6,271 nt of DNA from Thermoflexus hugenholtzii JAD2 (GCA_945861815.1 CAMAVV010000101.1:1-6271), one strand, 5' to 3'; counted from the stretch's first letter, positions 1-5,365 are shown. Numbers and translations are program-made. The notes: generated from the sequence alone by a model not told the origin.

Positions 1-66
1 CTACCCCTTTTAGAGCAGCCGGGGCAAGTGTCACTGTTTAAGGACTGCTAAATCTCCTCTCCCCCC

Positions 67-96
67 TTGACTTAGCACATATGTTCGTATTAACAT
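67..96 (+). promoter_or_regulatory. Possible promoter with overlapping dyads
   Basis: A TTGACT hexamer (67-72) is followed by TATTAA (88-93) with a 15-bp spacer, shorter than ideal. Between and across them lie GCAC-ATAT-GTTC (75-86), one base from the GAAC-N4-GTTC pattern of Gram-positive-type LexA boxes, and a perfect ATGTT-N6-AACAT dyad (81-96). This arrangement would suit a repressor-controlled promoter. No convincing gene starts downstream within 1.8 kb, so it could also be chance or a leftover of a lost gene. Confidence 0.22.
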
Positions 97-487
97 GACT
101 GTGTAAGCCTATGCCAGGACAAAGGAGACGTGGAAGCATGCCGAGCAACATGTGGTTCGCCTGCCTCCCCCTGCCTTTGGCCCTTACGCGGACGGCCCTC
201 GAGCAAAGCGGTGCGCGCGGCGGCAGCCTTCCAGCTCCACTCTTTGGAACGTGCGCCCTCCCGCTTCTAGAGCGGGCAGGGGACAAAACTTGCCGCCAAG
301 GTCTCGGAGTCATGCACGGGCCGTCTACGGGCGGCCCGGCGCAATGGGCGGTTGCTTATGCCCGCGCCGTGACGGACACGGAGGTTGAGTGGTGGTTGGC
401 GCGACATCGTCTCGTAAGCCCGGCGCAGGGCCTCGCCCGGCGGACCCTTTCGTCAGCGATGGAGGGCTTCTCTCCTCGCCTCTTGTT

Positions 488-527
488 CCTCTCCCAGCGC
501 TCCTTCCGAGGAGCAGCGGGGGAGAGG
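488..527. repeat. Nested hairpin, GGGAGAGG-type module (copy A)
   Basis: Outer arms CCTCTCCC (488-495) and GGGAGAGG (520-527) are perfect complements. They enclose a second perfect 6-bp stem, GCTCCT (499-504) / AGGAGC (509-514), with a TCCG loop. The same outer arms recur at 1388-1408 and, degenerate, elsewhere in the region. The sequence can form a long cruciform or RNA hairpin, and no T-run follows it. Confidence 0.7.
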
Positions 528-839
528 GATGCAAGGGTGAGGGTCTCCTTCCTTCAGCGGAAACGGCCTGCCCTCTTGGCCCTGCGACGGCGGAGAGGCA
601 AGGTCGCCCGAAAGGGCTTCTTTGCTACCAGTGCGCCCGCCCAACCATACAATCCTCCGTGCTCCCATCAGGACATCGCCTCCTGGCTGGAGTTACGAAT
701 CCTTCCTCGGAAGGATACAAGGAGGTCTCCACCCCAGTAATGGGGTCCTGATTCTTGTTCCTCTGGGAACCTAGCCCGAAAAGCAGGTGCTGCTGAGAGC
801 AGTCTGTCCCCTTTCCTGTCTTCACCCCGTATCCTCGGG

Positions 840-895
840 GCCTCGCAGGTCGAAGATCCCGAGCTTATCGGGAAGAGAGGGTTAGGGAGAGAGGT
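840..895. repeat. Repeat module B with inserted hairpin cassette
   Basis: It starts with GCCTCGCAGG (840-849) and ends with a 22-nt block (874-895). Both blocks recur exactly at 1782-1791 and 1792-1813, where they are contiguous. In this copy a 24-nt segment (850-873) separates them, containing the perfect stem TCCCGA/TCGGGA (857-862/868-873). Confidence 0.7.
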
Positions 896-925
896 TTCTT
901 CCCCTCTTACCCCCTCACCCTTGAT

Positions 926-964
926 GGGAGAGGAACTCGAGCGTAGCCCGAGAGGAGAGGGTGA
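926..964. repeat. 39-nt direct repeat, copy 1
   Basis: It is identical to 1401-1439 at 38 of 39 positions; the only difference is T versus C in the middle (GCGTAGC here, GCGCAGC there). It contains CTCG...CGAG short arms around a GC-rich core and GGGAGAGG/GGAGAGGG runs at its ends. Such conservation in non-coding DNA suggests a dispersed repeat family rather than chance. Confidence 0.8.
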
Positions 965-1218
965 TGACTGAATCGGCTGCTCCCAGCAGACGACATGCCT
1001 CTCTAGGGAAGGTCTCTTAGGACAAGACCCAACGTGAGGGCGACTGCCCTCCTCCTCGCGCCTCTCTCCCCGAGCCGAAAGGCCAGGACGGGTGGGGGGC
1101 CGCGAGCAAACCCGAAGCTAGCGGTGCCGTCCGCCTCGACCCTCCGTAGCCATTCGGAGCCTAGGCAGAACGCATCGGCGGGTGAGGACGGCGGTTCACC
1201 CCACACAACATTGATGTG

Positions 1219-1237
1219 CTCCGGTCCCGCACCGGAG
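1219..1237. repeat. Perfect 7-bp hairpin
   Basis: CTCCGGT (1219-1225) pairs with ACCGGAG (1231-1237) across a 5-nt loop. It belongs to the hairpin series of this region. No T-run follows, so it is unlikely to be a terminator. Confidence 0.55.
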
Positions 1238-1298
1238 TGCCGTCCGCGTAACGGTTCCCCTCCCTCAACATACAGCGACCAACCCATCCCCGATGTCT

Positions 1299-1344
1299 CT
1301 CCTTCGGAGGACTCTCCATGCCGATGGAGTCCGATCCTATCGGA
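1299..1344. repeat. Three back-to-back short hairpins
   Basis: CTCC/GGAG (1299-1309), CTCCAT/ATGGAG with a GCCG loop (1314-1329) and TCCGAT/ATCGGA with a CCT loop (1330-1344) are all perfect stems, and the last two abut with no gap. The loops and stem sequences differ, so this is not a simple tandem duplication. Confidence 0.65.
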
Positions 1345-1354
1345 CCGTGTGTGT

Positions 1355-1374
1355 CACCGGAGCGTTCGCCCTCC
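1355..1374. repeat. 20-nt direct repeat, copy 1
   Basis: CACCGGAGCGTTCGCCCTCC occurs here and again exactly at 1682-1701. Both copies are followed by pyrimidine-rich CTCTCCC-type sequence, so the repeat seems to be the left part of a larger composite module. Confidence 0.75.
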
Positions 1375-1387
1375 CCCCTATAACCTA

Positions 1388-1439
1388 CCTCTCCCTCGAG
1401 GGGAGAGGAACTCGAGCGCAGCCCGAGAGGAGAGGGTGA
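1388..1439. repeat. Repeat module C (hairpin plus 39-nt repeat copy 2)
   Basis: CCTCTCCC (1388-1395) pairs perfectly with GGGAGAGG (1401-1408) over a 5-nt loop. The right arm begins the second copy of the 39-nt repeat (1401-1439), which matches 926-964 with one substitution. This looks like the most intact copy of the module in the window. Confidence 0.8.
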
Positions 1440-1470
1440 CCATCCTGCCTGCCTTCCCTCGCTTCCCTCT

Positions 1471-1553
1471 TGTCACCCTGAGTCCACGACGAAGTCGGGA
1501 CGAAGGGTCTACGGATATCGTAGTTCCTTCGTCGAAGACTTCTCAGGATGACA
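1471..1553. repeat. MITE-like 83-bp inverted repeat
   Basis: The ends TGTCACCCTGAG (1471-1482) and CTCAGGATGACA (1542-1553) are inverted repeats matching at 11 of 12 positions. The centre forms a long stem: ACGAAGG (1500-1506) with CCTTCGT (1526-1532), then CTACG (1509-1513) with CGTAG (1519-1523) around a GATAT loop. There is no coding capacity. Near-perfect termini around a foldable core fit a small non-autonomous element or an extended REP-like repeat. From memory, similar TGTCA(C/T)CCTGAG...CTTCGTCGAAG sequences occur in multiple copies in some environmental genomes; I cannot verify this here. Confidence 0.65.
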
Positions 1554-1604
1554 ATAAGACCACCCATGCCTAAATTCGACTGTAGGTTGAGGTACGCCGA
1601 AATC

Positions 1605-1690
1605 CCGTATGTGTCTTCACTCCGTATGTGTCCTCACTCCGTATGCGGCATCGGAGCGGCATCGGAGCCGCATCGGAGCCCCACCGGAGC
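1605..1690. repeat. Two adjoining micro-tandem arrays (17-mer x2, 11-mer x4)
   Basis: CCGTATGTGTCTTCACT (1605-1621) is followed directly by CCGTATGTGTCCTCACT (1622-1638), one mismatch, and then a truncated third CCGTATG. From 1647 an 11-nt unit is repeated four times: GGCATCGGAGC, GGCATCGGAGC, CGCATCGGAGC and CCCACCGGAGC, the last merging into the 20-nt repeat at 1682. The 11-nt unit is not a multiple of three, which argues against coding. Confidence 0.8.
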
Positions 1691-1701
1691 GTTCGCCCTC
1701 C
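1682..1701. repeat. 20-nt direct repeat, copy 2
   Basis: This is an exact second copy of 1355-1374. Its left nine bases are also the end of the fourth 11-mer of the preceding tandem array, so the array may have grown from the edge of this module by slippage. Confidence 0.75.
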
Positions 1702-1774
1702 TCCCTCTCCCTCCTCGTAGGGGCGTGACAAGTCTTCGCGGCACGCCCATCCAAACCGTAGGCGCAGCCTTCTC

Positions 1775-1813
1775 CCCTCTCGCCTCGCAGGAGAGAGGGT
1801 TAGGGAGAGAGGT
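1775..1813. repeat. Repeat module D (uninterrupted counterpart of module B)
   Basis: CCCTCTC (1775-1781) pairs with GAGAGGG (1793-1799). GCCTCGCAGG (1782-1791) is joined directly to the 22-nt block 1792-1813, whereas in module B a 24-nt hairpin segment separates these blocks. Confidence 0.7.
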
Positions 1814-1883
1814 CTCCGGCAAACCATCCCACCGTAAGGGCACGCGCCCTGGGATGCCCGCGCATCCCAACCCGATACCATCC

Positions 1884-1943
1884 GGTTGTTCACAACCCAA
1901 TCGACTGACGGCCAGTGTTATAGTGACCCCGTCATAAGGAGGG
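1884..1943 (+). promoter_or_regulatory. Operator-like dyad, extended -10 and RBS for the VOC-DLH operon
   Basis: GGTTGT-TC-ACAACC (1884-1897) is a perfect 14-bp dyad with no T-run, better suited to a protein-binding site than to a terminator. TG-T-TATAGT (1916-1924) fits an extended -10 promoter, five of six matches to TATAAT; I see no good -35. Transcription from it would begin near 1931 and leave a leader of about 16 nt. AAGGAGG (1936-1942), a perfect anti-Shine-Dalgarno match, sits 4 nt before the ATG at 1947. The dyad lies about 20 bp upstream of the -10, so a regulator there could act on this promoter. Confidence 0.5.
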
Positions 1944-1946
1944 AGT

Positions 1947-2426
1947 ATGCCTAAAGTCGCGGGACTTTCCCATATCGGGCTGCACGCCAAGGACTATCCC
2001 AAGATGCTGGACTTCTACACCCGCATCCTGGGCATGCGCATCAATCACCAGTCGATGGCGCCGCCCCGGGCATTTCTCTCCGCCCAGCCTACTGTGGAGG
2101 ACCACGAGATTCTGCTCATCGGTGACCGGTCGGCTCCGCCTGACACCAAACTGCTTCAGCAGATCTCCTTTCGCGTCGCGGCGCTGGGCGATGTCCTCAA
2201 TTTCTATCGCCTCTTCAAGCAAGAGAACGTGCCCATCACGCTCACCATTACCCACGGGTACACGGCCAGCATCTATTTCCGCGACCCGGACGGGAACCAG
2301 GCAGAGGTCTTTTACGAGCTGCCCGACACGCCGCACCGTTTCACCGCGCCCCTCAACTTCGAGCAGGACGAGGCAGGGTTGCTGAAGCAGCTTCACGAGC
2401 TTATCGCCGCGCACGGCAAGACGTAA
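1947..2426 (+). CDS. VOC family protein, catechol 2,3-dioxygenase-like
   Basis: A 159-residue protein of the vicinal oxygen chelate fold (glyoxalase / type I extradiol dioxygenase / bleomycin-resistance superfamily), probably cytosolic. Module 1 starts with SHIGLHAKD (first metal His at H9) and DFYTRILGM. Module 2 starts at LLQQISFRV (69-77) and ends with HGYTASIYFRDPDGNQAEVF (103-122), whose pattern matches catechol 2,3-dioxygenases, including second-shell H103 and Y110 and the metal Glu E120. The expected second metal His (the HH of a typical HHIAF motif) is replaced by Q71-Q72. Gln can serve as a ligand in some VOC enzymes, so activity is possible but the reaction is uncertain. The start is fixed by a perfect AAGGAGG 4 nt upstream. 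The stop is 7 bp before the dienelactone hydrolase gene, indicating one operon. The substrate is unknown; an oxidised aromatic or a lactone-pathway intermediate is an inference from the neighbour. Confidence 0.92.
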   Translation: MPKVAGLSHIGLHAKDYPKMLDFYTRILGMRINHQSMAPPRAFLSAQPTVEDHEILLIGDRSAPPDTKLLQQISFRVAALGDVLNFYRLFKQENVPITLTITHGYTASIYFRDPDGNQAEVFYELPDTPHRFTAPLNFEQDEAGLLKQLHELIAAHGKT

Positions 2427-2433
2427 GGGCGAT

Positions 2434-3189
2434 ATGCCGAAGCCCCGAGAGATGGCGATTGCCTCCAGGACGGTGAAGATTCCCGGCGACGGCGGCGTAA
2501 TGCCGGCCTATGTTGCTCAGCCAAAGGCCCGCGGCAAATATCCCGTCGTCATCGTCCTCATCGAGGCCCACGGCGTCAATGCGCACATGAAGAATGTGAC
2601 GGAGCGATTCGCGCGCAATGGCTATGTGGCGATTTGCCCTGACCTCTACTATCGACAGGGCACGGGCCTGGTGGCGCGGTATGAGGAAACGGAGAAGGCC
2701 TTCGGCTGGGTGCGCGTCATGTATGACGCCCAGACGATGATCGATATACGCATCGTCATCGACTACGCCAAAAGGATGGCGAAGGCGGACCCCAGGCGCA
2801 TCGCGACCACGGGCTATTGCCTTGGCGGCATCCTCTCCTGGATGGCGGCTTGCCTCAACCGGGATATCAAGGCAGCCGCCGTCTATTACGGGACCCTTGT
2901 CTCTCCTGTGCCGACCGTCAAACGTCCGCTTTCGCCCCATCTCTACGCCGAAACGCTCCAGGCTCCCATCCTTGCCATCTTTGGCGAAGCCGACGCAAAG
3001 ATACCCCTGGCGAATGTGCGCGAAGCTGAGGCCCATGTGAACCGGCTGGGCAAGGTGAACAAGTTCATCATCTACCCGGGAGCAGGCCACGGATTCATGG
3101 CAGAGGGACGAGACACCTATCACAAGGCGTCTGCAGAAGATGCGTGGAAGCAGACGCTGGCCTGGTTTGCAAAGCACCTGAGAGCCTGA
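2434..3189 (+). CDS. Dienelactone hydrolase family protein
   Basis: A 251-residue alpha/beta hydrolase of the DLH family (carboxymethylenebutenolidase type), full length with no signal peptide, so cytosolic. The Cys-Asp-His triad is visible: C129 in the nucleophile elbow GYCLGG (127-132), D187 in GEADAKIP and H219 in GAGHGF (216-221). E44 in LIEAHGVN corresponds to the Glu that controls the Cys nucleophile in Pseudomonas DLH. GYVAICPDLYYR (63-74) is also typical. Family members open enol-lactones such as dienelactone to maleylacetate in chlorocatechol degradation, but many homologues have other or unknown substrates. The ATG follows AAGGG by 4 nt and lies 7 bp after the VOC gene, so the two are almost certainly co-transcribed. 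I see no terminator after the stop. The family is secure; the substrate is not. Confidence 0.96.
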   Translation: MPKPREMAIASRTVKIPGDGGVMPAYVAQPKARGKYPVVIVLIEAHGVNAHMKNVTERFARNGYVAICPDLYYRQGTGLVARYEETEKAFGWVRVMYDAQTMIDIRIVIDYAKRMAKADPRRIATTGYCLGGILSWMAACLNRDIKAAAVYYGTLVSPVPTVKRPLSPHLYAETLQAPILAIFGEADAKIPLANVREAEAHVNRLGKVNKFIIYPGAGHGFMAEGRDTYHKASAEDAWKQTLAWFAKHLRA

Positions 3190-3216
3190 GGCGTTCGTGG
3201 GCCTGTTGCAGAATCT

Positions 3217-3360
3217 CTAGCTGAAATTGTAGAGCTTTGTCGCGTTGCCTGCGATGAGCTTCACGGAGTTTCTCCCGTTTGCGCTATCGGGAAGTGGTTG
3301 TAAGGAGAGCTTCGCGGAGGGTCAACGCATCGCTGCCTTGGGCATCACTGTGCCATCCGC
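3217..3360 (-). pseudogene. Remnant of an Amidohydrolase_2 family C-terminus
   Basis: Read on the minus strand, the sequence ends in VKLIAGNATKLYNFS followed by TAG (3217-3219). This closely matches the usual C-terminus of Amidohydrolase_2 proteins (compare MGNTAASVFQF in the intact gene at the right end of this window). The same frame continues upstream as PDSANGRNS back to about 3320, where a TGA interrupts it. A second frame just upstream reads DALTLREALLTTT (about 3278-3345) and would join with one frameshift. No start, metal motifs or barrel core remain. I interpret it as the last 30-40 codons of a decayed gene. Its plus-strand complement has no convincing gene. Confidence 0.5.
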
Positions 3361-3446
3361 CTCTTGCGCTGCCGGGGCGTTCCTCTGTAGGATTCGACTA
3401 TGTGTTCTGTGTGACGCGGGCAGTGGCTAGGTGAAGGGGGCCGTTG

Positions 3447-3824
3447 ATGTGGAAGGGCGTCATTATCGAGGAGAGCCTCATAGATAAAGGCCTTTTGCAG
3501 AGGGTGGAGATTATCGGCACACGGGAGGCGGTGCTAGAGGCGCAAGGGGAAAGAGGGACGTTCCACTTTCACAATATCGTCGTTAGCGATGCTGACAAGC
3601 ACACCTTTGTCGCCGCCGCCTCATATGCCGTCAAGCAGGGCTGGTATCTCCACATCTGCCGCGACGACAGGATGGTGGTGGTCTTCAACGACCACATATT
3701 TGAATTCTCGGAAAAGGAAAAACTAAAGCTGGAGTCGGCGAGGAAGTACGGGATGGTCGTCGGCATCCCTGTCGCGCAATTACAGTTCGAGCATCTCTTG
3801 CGGCATCCCCATAGCGAAAGTTGA
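3447..3824 (+). CDS. Conserved hypothetical protein upstream of comM
   Basis: A 125-residue soluble protein beginning MWKGVIIEESL. I recognise its general look (MWKGVIIEESLxDKxLL, HFHNIxV, GWYLHICRDDRMVVVF, FEFS near the C-terminal third) as a conserved family of unknown function in archaea and bacteria, but I cannot name it. It is a mixed alpha/beta protein without membrane segments or a signal peptide. HFH (at about 40-42), a Trp-Tyr-x-His-x-Cys stretch (about 66-71) and a His-rich tail (HLLRHPH) are notable but prove no metal site. ATG 3447 is preferred over TTG 3444 because GAAGGGGG (3433-3440) sits 6 nt before it. The stop is only 8 bp before the comM ATG, so translation is probably coupled and the two genes co-transcribed. 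The gene's reality is well supported; its function is unknown. Confidence 0.85.
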   Translation: MWKGVIIEESLIDKGLLQRVEIIGTREAVLEAQGERGTFHFHNIVVSDADKHTFVAAASYAVKQGWYLHICRDDRMVVVFNDHIFEFSEKEKLKLESARKYGMVVGIPVAQLQFEHLLRHPHSES

Positions 3825-3832
3825 GTTTTCCC

Positions 3833-5356
3833 ATGCTAGGCCAAGTTCGCAGTTGTGTTGTGACGGGGCTTGAAGGCTCCCTCGTTGATGTTGAGGCGGT
3901 GGTGACCTTTGGGATGGTGAAGTTCTTCGTGGTCGGCATGACCGACCAGGCGATCCAGGAGTCGAGGGAGCGCGTGCGGGGCGCTATCAAGAACTCCGGC
4001 TTCAAGTTCCCCGGCACACGCATCTCCGTGAACCTTGCGCCCGCAGACGTGCATAAGGAGGGCCCTGCCTATGACCTGCCTATCGCCGTCGCCATCCTTG
4101 CTGCATCGAACCAGGTGAGCGGCGAGCTTTCCGAGACGCTGCTCCTTGGGGAGCTATCGATGGATGGCAGACTGCGTCACACTAACAGCGTGCTGCCTAT
4201 GATCGGCGTGGCGGCGGCGCGCGGCCTGCGCAAGGCCATCGTGCCGGCTGTGGATGCCGCCGAGGCGGCCCTTGTCGAAGGTGTCACGATCTACCCTGCC
4301 GAACGGCTTGCCGATGTGGTCGATCATTTCCTTGGCGTGAAGCCGCTGACGCCTGTCGCCCACCGACCCTTGAGCGAGATCCGATGCGCAGTAAGCGGCG
4401 CATTTATCGACTTTGCCCATATCAAGGGCCAGGACCATGCCAAGCGTGCCTTGGAGCTGGCTGCGAGCGGCGGCCACAACGTGCTCATGGTCGGCCCGCC
4501 GGGAAGCGGCAAGACGCTGATGGCGCGAGCGCTCCCAGGCATCCTGCCCGCCCTCACGCCAGAGGAGGCGCTGGAGGTGACGAAGATATACAGCATCGCG
4601 GGAATGCTTCCGCCTGAGGTGCCGCTTATCACACAGCGTCCCTTCCGCTCGCCGCACTACACGATCAGCAGCGCGGCGCTTGTGGGCGGCGGGAAGGTCC
4701 CGAAGCCTGGGGAAATCACCCTGAGCCATCGCGGAGTTCTCTTTCTGGACGAGCTTCCGGAGTTTGGGCAGATGACGCTGGAGGTGCTCCGCCAGCCGCT
4801 GGAGGACAAGATCGTCACGATCAGTCGTGTACATGGCACGGTCTGTTTCCCCGCCAACGGGGTTCTTGTAGGCGCGATGAACCCGTGCACCTGTGGCTTT
4901 TTTGGCGATCCGGTGCGTGAGTGTACCTGCCCGCCGGGCGCAGTCGCCAAATATCAGCGGCGCATCAGCGGGCCACTGCTCGATAGGATTGACCTTTTTG
5001 TGCAAGCGCCTCGGGTTGACTACGAGAAGCTAGTGTCGGATGAGCCTGCGGAATCGTCGGACGCGATACGCCGGCGAGTAGAGGCAGCCAGGGAGCGGCA
5101 ACGCGCGCGGTTTGCCGGGACGAAATGCCTGACGAACGCCGATATGTCGCCTGTGGAGACGCGGCAGCACTGCCGGCTGGACGAGGCGGGCCAGGGGCTG
5201 GTGCAAATGGCGATGGAGAAGTTCAACCTCTCGGCGCGGGCCTTCCACCGGGTGTTGAAGCTGTGCCGGACGATCGCGGATGTGGCGGGGCAGGAGCAGA
5301 TCTCAGCCGCGCACGTGGCGGAGGCGCTGCAGTATAGGGCGAGAGGGCTGGGGTAG
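3833..5356 (+). CDS. comM: YifB/ComM family Mg-chelatase-like AAA+ ATPase
   Basis: A 507-residue cytosolic AAA+ ATPase, the usual length for the YifB/ComM family. In competent Gram-negative bacteria ComM is a hexameric helicase that drives branch migration during integration of transforming DNA; its role elsewhere is less clear. The N-terminal ChlI/Lon-like domain (about 1-165) has QESRERVRGAIKNSGFKFP and VNLAPADVHKEGPAYDLPIA. The Mg_chelatase AAA+ core follows: Walker A GPPGSGKT (221-228), Walker B VLFLDE (302-307), sensor-1 region MNPCTCG (349-355) and arginine-finger region GPLLDRIDL (R385). C352, C354, C364 and C366 form the family's paired CxC pattern, possibly zinc-binding. A helical Mg_chelatase_C domain (about 400-505) ends in RAFHRVLKLCRTIADV and EALQYR. 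ATG 3833 (MLGQV) fits the family start; the TTG at 3821 overlapping the previous stop is less likely. The ribosome site is weak, suggesting coupling to the upstream gene. Confidence 0.97.
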   Translation: MLGQVRSCVVTGLEGSLVDVEAVVTFGMVKFFVVGMTDQAIQESRERVRGAIKNSGFKFPGTRISVNLAPADVHKEGPAYDLPIAVAILAASNQVSGELSETLLLGELSMDGRLRHTNSVLPMIGVAAARGLRKAIVPAVDAAEAALVEGVTIYPAERLADVVDHFLGVKPLTPVAHRPLSEIRCAVSGAFIDFAHIKGQDHAKRALELAASGGHNVLMVGPPGSGKTLMARALPGILPALTPEEALEVTKIYSIAGMLPPEVPLITQRPFRSPHYTISSAALVGGGKVPKPGEITLSHRGVLFLDELPEFGQMTLEVLRQPLEDKIVTISRVHGTVCFPANGVLVGAMNPCTCGFFGDPVRECTCPPGAVAKYQRRISGPLLDRIDLFVQAPRVDYEKLVSDEPAESSDAIRRRVEAARERQRARFAGTKCLTNADMSPVETRQHCRLDEAGQGLVQMAMEKFNLSARAFHRVLKLCRTIADVAGQEQISAAHVAEALQYRARGLG

Positions 5357-5365
5357 GAGAGGCGC

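Larger units (their letters stand above)
1..1870. repeat. Gene-free region built of hairpins and intergenic repeat modules
   Basis: No reading frame here looks like a real protein. The open frames are low-complexity, rich in Arg, Pro, Ser and Gly, lack convincing ribosome sites and run through inverted repeats. From about 256 onward the DNA is a succession of short perfect dyads, for example 256-281, 317-338, 488-527, 699-716, 731-746, 757-770, 782-794, 825-840, 857-873, 1219-1237, 1299-1344, 1388-1408 and 1775-1799. Several modules recur within the window and are listed separately. Most hairpins lack a downstream T-run, so they are not ordinary intrinsic terminators. I saw no tRNA, rRNA or CRISPR array. 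The content resembles REP/MITE-type intergenic repeats that pile up between genes in some GC-rich bacteria. Their role cannot be told from the sequence. Confidence 0.75.

Noticed and set aside
691..716. GTTACGAATCC, reminiscent of a tRNA T-arm
   Set aside because: It has an extra base relative to GTTCGAATCC, and no acceptor, D or anticodon arms can be built around it; the bases belong to the ATCCTTCC/GGAAGGAT hairpin.
111..740. 209-codon open frame on the plus strand
   Set aside because: It runs through several perfect hairpins and the GGGAGAGG module, has biased low-complexity composition and no recognisable domain. Long open frames are expected in GC-rich repeats with few stop codons.
699..873. 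Series of hairpins as intrinsic terminators
   Set aside because: No U-tract follows any of them and no gene ends upstream.
1034..1573. 179-codon open frame on the plus strand
   Set aside because: It is made of repeat modules, including the 39-nt repeat, the triple hairpin and the MITE-like element; the translation resembles no protein.
1605..1690. Tandem units as a CRISPR array
   Set aside because: Units are 11 and 17 nt and directly adjacent without spacers; no cas gene is present.
1548..1990. Overlapping open frames on both strands before the VOC gene
   Set aside because: They cover the tandem arrays and module D and read into the VOC start region; none has a good ribosome site or family features.
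2401..3177. 258-codon minus-strand open frame opposite the DLH gene
   Set aside because: The plus-strand frame has the complete DLH triad and motifs, so this is an antisense shadow.
4154..5005. 283-codon minus-strand open frame opposite comM
   Set aside because: The plus strand encodes conserved AAA+ motifs throughout; the antisense frame is a by-product of GC-rich codon use.
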